This document shows, one piece after another, positions 58,874 through 64,000 of a stretch of 64,000 nt of DNA; within the stretch, counting starts at the first letter, position 1; each line of letters begins with the position of its first letter. Made by a program: the position numbers and the translations under genes. The stretch comes from RUG100 sp050953425 (GTDB taxonomy: Bacteria > Bacillota > Clostridia > Peptostreptococcales > Anaerovoracaceae). Location: contig JBMNMQ010000003.1 in the NCBI GenBank assembly GCA_050953425.1, positions 595,520 through 659,519 of the forward strand, in the 5' to 3' direction. Below the pieces are notes generated by a model. It saw nothing but the letters and a program-made list of their open reading frames with translations. It made no database searches and had not been told where the DNA came from.

Positions 58874-60085
58874 GTGAGAATGATAAAAGAGGGAACGAGA
58901 AAATTCATAACTGTCGCAGTTGCGGTGCTGATGGTCATTTCCATGATGCCGATGCTGCCCGGCGCGATGCAGAGCGCAAACGCGGAGGGCACAAAATCAT
59001 ACAGCCCGAAGACTGTCAGGGTCATCGAAAACTGGGGCAGTGTCCCTTCGGAAAAAGTGACCGTAAACCTATTGGCTGACGGCACGAAGGTCGCTTCGGT
59101 CGAACTCGACGGCAGGCTCGATGCAATGAAGACCGACAGCGGCACCGGGATCACGTGCGGCGAGACCGCAAAATGGGTCGCTGTGTTCAAGGACCTCCCG
59201 GCGCTCGACGAGACCGGTGAGCATGAGATCAAGTACACCGTATCCGAGGACCCTGTGAACGGTTTTTCATCCGAGATCACAGGTCCGGAGCAGACCGCCA
59301 GTACGACCGAAACATACAATATTACTCATACCATTGACTCTTCCGCGACGATACAGCCTACTGCAAAAGTCGTATGGAACGATGAGGATCTTGCAACGCA
59401 GGACATTACCCTTAAACTTGTGCACGTAGCGGATGCGCCTCCATTCGAAGATATCATCGACGACACCATCACACTCGACGGCAGCGCGGACAGCGAGGCG
59501 GAGTACGAGGAGTGGACGGGCCGTTTCAGAGCGGTGCCGAAATATGATTCCGACGGCAACGCCATCAGCTACGAATTAAGGGTCGCAGCGACAAACGACT
59601 CATGGACTGCCGAGGTCACCGGCTCTGCCTCGAAAGGTTTCGTTGTGACGATAAATAATAATAAAAAGACAGTTGCGGCAACAATCGCTGCAGCAGTATC
59701 CATGAATCTTAACAGCCCGGTTTATGATGGGCAATTTGAGTTCACCTTAAAACCGGCAGACCCGACGCCCAATGCCCCGCTGCCTGAAAAAGCCGTAGTG
59801 AAAAACGATGCATATGGAGAATTCGATTTCGGTCCCATCAGGTACACCGAAGCGGGAGAGTACCATTATACGATCTCACAGAACATCCCGGCAGACGCTA
59901 CGGCGGAGAACAACTACACGGCAGACGGTATCACATACGATACGAGTGAATGGACCGTAACGGTCACAGTCGCGGTGGACGATAACGGGAATCTGACCAT
60001 CAAGAAGATTAACTACTCTTCGAGTGATCTTCCCCCTGAGGTGACCCTTGGAAAAGCGCTTTTCCTTAACTCGGGGGGGGTATGA
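58874..60085 (+). CDS. Pilin-like surface protein, N-terminal part (ends at G8 tract)
   Basis: 403 residues in this frame, starting at GTG 58874 (ATG 58880 also possible) behind AGGAAGGA. A signal peptide (about 1-38, ending in SANA) is followed by two Cna-B-like beta modules (about 45-270) and a FctA/Spy0128-type module with FEFTLKP and RYTEAGEYHYTI. Reading runs into eight G at 60073-60080 and stops at TGA five bases later. With seven or ten G the frame would continue into the next segment to give one anchored protein (1045 residues with G7). In the present state the product would be secreted without an anchor. Confidence 0.8.
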   Translation: MRMIKEGTRKFITVAVAVLMVISMMPMLPGAMQSANAEGTKSYSPKTVRVIENWGSVPSEKVTVNLLADGTKVASVELDGRLDAMKTDSGTGITCGETAKWVAVFKDLPALDETGEHEIKYTVSEDPVNGFSSEITGPEQTASTTETYNITHTIDSSATIQPTAKVVWNDEDLATQDITLKLVHVADAPPFEDIIDDTITLDGSADSEAEYEEWTGRFRAVPKYDSDGNAISYELRVAATNDSWTAEVTGSASKGFVVTINNNKKTVAATIAAAVSMNLNSPVYDGQFEFTLKPADPTPNAPLPEKAVVKNDAYGEFDFGPIRYTEAGEYHYTISQNIPADATAENNYTADGITYDTSEWTVTVTVAVDDNGNLTIKKINYSSSDLPPEVTLGKALFLNSGGV

Positions 60086-62012
60086 CAATCCAAACCTGAT
60101 AGTCGATGCGACGAAAGTCTGGGTGCCGTTTGTTCCGGATGGCGCGAAGGCGTATGTAAAGGCCGTCGGCAAAGTATCGGATCAAGTGTATTATTATTCA
60201 GGGGCATTTGAACTTGATGGAGAAACTGATGCCGGAGAAACGAAATTAACAATGTATTACGACGGTTCTGCAGTTCCCCTGACATGCTATGCCCGGGAGG
60301 ATTCACCGTGGCATGTGACATTCAGCGGTCTGATAAATGTAAACGATTTACAATACGAAATTAAAGAATGCGATAAGGATGGCAAAGATCTCGCCAGCGG
60401 ACAAACCGTTTTCGGAAATTACGTCGGAACAATAGCGGGCGGAGAAATCATAAGCTCTGATAATTCCGGCTACATCATCACCAACACGAGCCCAACTGTC
60501 ACGATTCCGTTCACTAAGAAATGGAGTGACGGCAGTGAGAAGCACGGCGCTTCGGATCAAGTCACGGTCCAGCTGCAGCGCTTCAGCAGCGCGAGCGGCA
60601 AATGGGAAGATGTCGACGGGAGATCCGCCGTGCTCGACGGCACGGCCGACACGACTGCCGCTTCCGCGGAAGACGGGGAAACCGGTCCCTGGCAGGGCGC
60701 GTTCAAAGCTCTTCCGACGATCGATTCCGTGACCGGTCAAATGATCCGGTACCGCGTCCGGGAGTCTTCGGAACTGCCGGGCTACATCAGCAGTGTCTCC
60801 GGAAACATGAAGGACGGCTTCACGATCACCAACACCAGGGCTGCGACAGCAAAACTCGGCGCTGTCAAAACTCTGAATGGGGAAGCACCGGGGGAAAACA
60901 CTTTCGAATTCGAGCTTTATAAGGGATCCGTGGCAGAAGGAACGCCGCTTCAGACAAAGAAGAACGGTACGGACGGCAGTATCGCATTTGACGATCTCAT
61001 CTTCAAGGAGACCGGCGAATACACTTATACGATCCATGAGGTCAACGACGGACAGCCCCGGATCGATTATGACAGCGCGGATGTCATCGCCAGGATCAAA
61101 GTGAGCAAAGCTGAAAACGGAGACCTTTCGGCACAGATCACCTATGAAAAGTCCGGCACTCAGACAGATGAGGCGGTTTTCCGCAACAGGACAACACCGG
61201 TTCTGACGCAGGACATCACGGTCACCAAAAAATGGGAGGAAGGAGCGTCAGGTAAATCTGCGGTCGTGCAGCTCTATCGCAGCACGGACGGCACGAAAGC
61301 CGAAGACGAAAACAGCACGGCTTCCAGCGCGTCGCTTCCGCATCTGTCTCTTGACGGCAGTCCGGACGCAGACTTTACCGATGACGACTCGGTACAGACC
61401 GGAGAAACTTCGGCTTGGGTCGGTGTTTTTAAAAATCTGCCGAAGACGGATGACAGCGGTCAGGTCTATACCTACAGCATCAGGGAGGTCACCCTCGACA
61501 GTGAGGACAGTGTGCAGGAAACGGAAAATTATACGGTCGCGATCAGCGGTGATTCCGACTCCGGTTTCACCGTTACCAATACACCCTCCGACGAGGAAGT
61601 GAACGTTCCGGTGGAAAAGCGGTGGGAAGACGGCGCGAAAGGCGACAAAGTCGTTGTGGCTCTGGTCAAGGACGGAAAAGTGACCGACACGACTGTTACC
61701 ATCACTGCAGACGACAGCTGGAAAAGCAGCTTTGAAGGGCTTCCCCGCTATGCCGCGGACGGACACGAGATCGACTACGGCGTCAGGGAGCTTACGAAGG
61801 GCTATGCTGCGAGTGTCTCGGGAAACATGCAGGATGGTTTTGTGATCACGAATCGCCCGCTTGATAAAAACACCGGCGGCGTCACTTCGTCCGGCGGCAG
61901 CTCCGTGAATACGGGTGACAGCAGTCAGCCCCTGCTCTGGCTGGCCGTGCTTGCGGCTGCGGCCATCGCGGCGATCTGTACACGTACCCGCAAACGCGGA
62001 AATAACAGCTGA
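60048..62012 (+). CDS. Pilin-like surface protein, C-terminal part
   Basis: The sensible protein begins at about 60081 (YDNPNLIVDATKVW); an ATG at 60048 gives a frame but has no ribosome site. Modules in order are: a Cna-B-like region; a second Cna-B (FTKKWSDG); a FctA-type module (FEFELYKG, KETGEYTYTIHEV); and two further Cna-B repeats (TKKWEEG, EKRWEDG). The C-terminus is a sorting signal with a non-canonical SVNTGD, a hydrophobic helix and RTRKR, so sortase anchoring is likely. Without the first part it lacks an export signal, so it is silent in this phase. Lys and Glu residues suited to isopeptide bonds are present, but I did not pair them. Confidence 0.75.
   Translation: MEKRFSLTRGGYDNPNLIVDATKVWVPFVPDGAKAYVKAVGKVSDQVYYYSGAFELDGETDAGETKLTMYYDGSAVPLTCYAREDSPWHVTFSGLINVNDLQYEIKECDKDGKDLASGQTVFGNYVGTIAGGEIISSDNSGYIITNTSPTVTIPFTKKWSDGSEKHGASDQVTVQLQRFSSASGKWEDVDGRSAVLDGTADTTAASAEDGETGPWQGAFKALPTIDSVTGQMIRYRVRESSELPGYISSVSGNMKDGFTITNTRAATAKLGAVKTLNGEAPGENTFEFELYKGSVAEGTPLQTKKNGTDGSIAFDDLIFKETGEYTYTIHEVNDGQPRIDYDSADVIARIKVSKAENGDLSAQITYEKSGTQTDEAVFRNRTTPVLTQDITVTKKWEEGASGKSAVVQLYRSTDGTKAEDENSTASSASLPHLSLDGSPDADFTDDDSVQTGETSAWVGVFKNLPKTDDSGQVYTYSIREVTLDSEDSVQETENYTVAISGDSDSGFTVTNTPSDEEVNVPVEKRWEDGAKGDKVVVALVKDGKVTDTTVTITADDSWKSSFEGLPRYAADGHEIDYGVRELTKGYAASVSGNMQDGFVITNRPLDKNTGGVTSSGGSSVNTGDSSQPLLWLAVLAAAAIAAICTRTRKRGNNS
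60073..60080 (+). repeat. Poly-G tract (G8) at the frame break
   Basis: Eight consecutive G lie exactly where the two surface-protein frames meet. Removing one G (TCG GGG GGG TAT) joins them without loss. Confidence 0.9.
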
Positions 62013-62082
62013 GATCCGGGAAACGAGAATCATAAGATCCTTTGAGGCATCAGTTCATTTGTTTGCATCAATAATATTCTGC

Positions 62083-62300
62083 CGGGCGTGGAAATCCATG
62101 CGCGCCGCTGCCAGCAGGGCTTCGGCGCTGCAGGAACCGGGATCCTTCGACGTCAGCCGGGAGAAATCATGGCCTGCGGCGACAGCCCTAATGACGCCGC
62201 GATGCTGCGCGAAGCCGGTTTGGCCGCGGCGGCTAATGCCGGGACGGTGATCCTCGCGATGGCCGACTTTATCAGCGGCTCCAGCAACGACGATCTTCCT
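62083..62300 (+). pseudogene. Decayed HAD phosphatase fragment
   Basis: The nucleotide sequence follows the 3' part of the HAD gene (58283-58500) with many substitutions. The stretches ATCATGGCCTGCGGCGACAG and GCCGACTTTATCAGCGGCTC are exact. One base is lost at GAGGAGATC versus GAGAAATC, so the frame is broken, and there is no start. It is a non-functional remnant of a second copy. Confidence 0.8.
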
Positions 62301-62325
62301 GTGCTATGGACGCAGGTGCGCAGCG

Positions 62326-62853
62326 TCAGCGTCCCTCTGTTTGTTTCTTTTGTCTTTCTGGTGCATATCGCGCCCCTATGATGATACTATCGAGGAAGCG
62401 ATTCTCAATAATAGAAAATATGAATCCGTAGATATCATCGATCGTATCGGAGATCTGGCGTGTCGTCATTCCTTTCGCGTACATCGAAATGATCTTTTCA
62501 TCGATCCCGGAAATGTCCTTCTGACGTTTCGGGACAACTTTCGGATCAAAGGTACTCCGTCGATCCTGTGGGACGTAGATCTGAAATTCCCCGTACTTGC
62601 TGCGGACGGTTTTTTGTTTAGAGCCGTTCCAGGAGTTTGGCTCCTCGGAACGTTCGTACTTCTCGTAGCCGTGATGGTCATCCATCTCGGCTTCCATCAT
62701 CTCTTCGATGGTCCCGGAAAGCAGGTCCTTCAAGGCTTCCTGGATATCGTCCGCGCTCTCGATATCGTACTCCTCGAGAAGTCCCTGGATGAGTTCCCGC
62801 TTTTTTTCGGCCATTGGTTTCGACTTGTAGACATTTTTCTTTTTGTTAGCCAT
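62326..62853 (-). pseudogene. IS256-family transposase, truncated
   Basis: 175 residues, of which the first 144 are IS256-like (ending TTRQISDTIDDIYGF). The family is about 400 residues, so all three catalytic DDE residues are missing. The last 31 residues come from unrelated sequence after the break at about 62422. GAGGAGG precedes the ATG, but a hairpin covers it. Confidence 0.82.
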
Positions 62854-62941
62854 AGCAAAGGCCTCCTCATGATGATTGCATCATCACAGAAGGCCTTTGG
62901 CGATTTCTTTAATTTACAGAGATTTTTTCACAGGTTCCCCT
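62422..62941 (-). mobile_element. IS256-type element fragment
   Basis: One terminal part of an IS256-like element. The surviving end on the merR side reads, on the minus strand, GGGGAACCTGTGAAAAAATC (from about 62941 inward). The other end is lost at about 62422. Confidence 0.65.
62856..62899 (-). promoter_or_regulatory. Hairpin masking the transposase ribosome site
   Basis: CAAAGGCCT (62856-62864) pairs with AGGCCTTTG (62891-62899), and ATGATG with CATCAT inside it. In RNA read in from outside it would hide the AGGAGG of the transposase, a familiar way for insertion sequences to limit expression. Confidence 0.6.
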
Positions 62942-62949
62942 AAAAAATA

Positions 62950-63777
62950 CTATTTATCGGATTGCTTGGTAGTAACAGGAACACTGATTTTTGATATATA
63001 TTTCTCGGGATCGTTGATCAAAATATAGTCTACGACATCTTCTTCATAGATGTTGCCGCATATCTCATATTCATGGCGTTTGAGATAGTTTACGATATAG
63101 GAGTATGTATCAACAATGTTGTTATAGTCTCCACGGTGGAATGTAATCGCATAGGTGCCAGCCGGTTTAATCAAGAGGTGCTTATCGTTAATTCTTTTCG
63201 GCGTTTTAGAAAAATAACAGCTTTCTTGAAAAACTCCATTGATAGCATTCTCCCTGAGAATCATTTCTCCCACGTGCAGACTGGTGGGAATTCTCTTAGT
63301 GTAACAGTAGTCGAGCAGTTCACGAATTCTTTGGAGCATTTCATCCTCTGATGTCCTGCCCTCTGCATTCGTTTCGTATGCAATCATATATTCTTCGTCA
63401 CAATCTTCGAAATTTACGATGGGAAATGTTTTTTTGGCAGATTTATAAATTTCGATATTTTTCACTGTGTCAATCAATGCATATTTCATCCTGGATATTT
63501 TTTTCTGCTGATCGTTAAGTATTTCTATTTTATTGTGTATTGTATCAACAGTCTTATCCAGATCATTTGCAGTGATAATATCCTGTATTTCTTTTAGCGA
63601 AGCGCCCGCTTCAATGAACGTGGCGATTAGGGTATATCGCTGGTGCTGTTCTAAAGAATAATAACGATAGCCATTTTCTTTCACAACAGCCGGCTTGAGG
63701 ATCCCGATCTCATCATAATACAATAAAGTTCCTTTTTTCACACCGCACAGTTTTGCGAATTCGCTAATCTTATACAT
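62950..63777 (-). CDS. MerR-family transcriptional regulator with GyrI-like effector domain
   Basis: 275 residues from ATG 63777, behind GGAGGGGAGGG; a TTG at 63795 is rejected. The winged helix begins MYKISEFAKLCGVKKGTLLYYDEIGILKP, followed by the dimer coiled coil (about 75-120) and an effector domain (about 130-275) of the multidrug-sensing BmrR/GyrI type. The gene is AT-rich compared with the rest of the window, pointing to transfer. It faces away from the gene at 63988 and shares its promoter region, so it probably controls both. Confidence 0.9.
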   Translation of the reverse strand: MYKISEFAKLCGVKKGTLLYYDEIGILKPAVVKENGYRYYSLEQHQRYTLIATFIEAGASLKEIQDIITANDLDKTVDTIHNKIEILNDQQKKISRMKYALIDTVKNIEIYKSAKKTFPIVNFEDCDEEYMIAYETNAEGRTSEDEMLQRIRELLDYCYTKRIPTSLHVGEMILRENAINGVFQESCYFSKTPKRINDKHLLIKPAGTYAITFHRGDYNNIVDTYSYIVNYLKRHEYEICGNIYEEDVVDYILINDPEKYISKISVPVTTKQSDK

Positions 63778-63823
63778 ATTCTCCCTCCCCTCCAAAAATA
63801 TTCAGAAGATTAAAAAATAAGTG

Positions 63824-63854
63824 TTGACTCCCAAGTTACTGTAGGGTTTATTAT
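63824..63854 (+). promoter_or_regulatory. MerR-type promoter of the divergent gene
   Basis: TTGACT (63824-63829) and TATTAT (63849-63854) are separated by 19 nt, the stretched spacing typical of MerR-activated promoters. An imperfect dyad, ACTCCCAAGT/ACTGTAGGGT (63827-63847), sits in the spacer. Confidence 0.7.
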
Positions 63855-63877
63855 ATCAATAGACATAATAAAGTCAA
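63850..63877 (-). promoter_or_regulatory. Promoter of merR
   Basis: On the minus strand TTGACT (63877-63872), 16 nt, then TATAAT (63855-63850) preceded by TGA. Its -10 overlaps the -10 of the plus-strand promoter. Confidence 0.7.
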
Positions 63878-63987
63878 TAAACAAAGCGCGTTTTGATTTA
63901 TTTTGTGAAACCAAACCATGAGATCTCATCGTATCTGTGCTGAATGCAAGCAAGCACTGTAAGCATAGCTATTATGGAGGCAAAGAA

Positions 63988-64000
63988 ATGAGAACAAGAT
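63988..64000 (+). CDS. Start of a gene cut by the window edge
   Basis: ATG 63988 follows GGAGG (63976-63980) and encodes MRTR before the window ends. It lies downstream of the 19-nt-spacer promoter and is the likely target of the adjacent MerR protein, often a transporter or detoxifying enzyme in such pairs. The product cannot be identified from four codons. Confidence 0.5.

Noticed and set aside
60073..60085. Stop-codon readthrough or selenocysteine joining the two halves of the surface protein
   Set aside because: The second half lies in a different frame, so reading through the TGA would not reach it. Slippage on the G-run is needed.
61880..62012. Canonical LPXTG sorting signal
   Set aside because: The motif reads SVNTGD; the layout of helix and basic tail supports sorting, but the sequence is non-canonical, so I did not call it LPXTG.
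62326..62421. Functional C-terminus for the IS256-type protein
   Set aside because: The 31 residues after IYGF do not resemble the family and lack catalytic residues; they are read from foreign sequence beyond the break.

Overview
The window looks like chromosomal DNA of a high-GC, low-redox, butyrate-forming member of the Clostridia (Bacillota). Three things point there: strong AGGAGG ribosome sites, the tig-clpP-clpX-lon-engB and gap-pgk-tpi-secG-rnr gene orders, and a butyryl-CoA:acetate CoA-transferase very close to those of gut butyrate producers. A placement near Eubacteriales family XIII (Anaerovoracaceae) is only a guess. I saw no rRNA, tRNA or CRISPR array.

Layout. 0.4-3.6 kb: a secreted 3D-domain protein and the 5'-truncated remnant of an Ig-like surface protein. 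3.7-5.8 kb: an acyl-CoA transferase/MaoC hydratase pair. 6.1-11.7 kb: carA-carB-argF. 11.8-19.6 kb: a CYTH protein, then tig, clpP, clpX, lon, engB and hpt, several with overlapping stop/start codons. 19.8-26.4 kb: a hypothetical gene, phenylacetate-CoA ligase with an ACT protein and a PaaI thioesterase, a hemolysin III protein, and on the minus strand but and a PHP phosphatase. 26.6-30.6 kb: a 1283-residue secreted protein of unknown function behind a repeat-filled leader. 31-33.5 kb: MgtC, a YfcE-type phosphoesterase and an AEC transporter. 33.7-36.4 kb (minus): argG-argH. 36.5-38.4 kb: an IS1634-type insertion sequence. 38.8-41.8 kb: nth, a SEC-C protein, hom and trmL. 41.9-52.2 kb: rpoN, gap, pgk, tpiA, secG, hppA, a 30-codon minus-strand gene, and rnr. 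52.3-56.7 kb (minus): trkA with two trkH genes. 57-58.5 kb: a metallo-hydrolase and a Cof-type HAD phosphatase. 58.8-64 kb: an accessory tract holding a pilin-like surface gene split at a run of eight G, a decayed HAD copy, an IS256 fragment, and a MerR regulator divergent from a gene cut by the window edge.

How the genes fit together. carAB, argF, argG and argH give the route from glutamine and ornithine to arginine. The CoA-transferases, hydratase and thioesterase fit acyl-CoA fermentation ending in butyrate and acetate. The glycolytic block sits beside a membrane pyrophosphatase and Trk potassium uptake; the pyrophosphatase carries the signature of the potassium-dependent subclass.

The strongest leads are: the G8 tract in a sortase-anchored pilin-like gene (a likely phase-variation switch); the self-contained 30-codon gene at 49.6-49.9 kb; the overlapping divergent MerR promoters at the right edge; the large secreted protein with no recognised N-terminal family; and short tandem repeats in many intergenic gaps, some of which carry extended -10 promoters.
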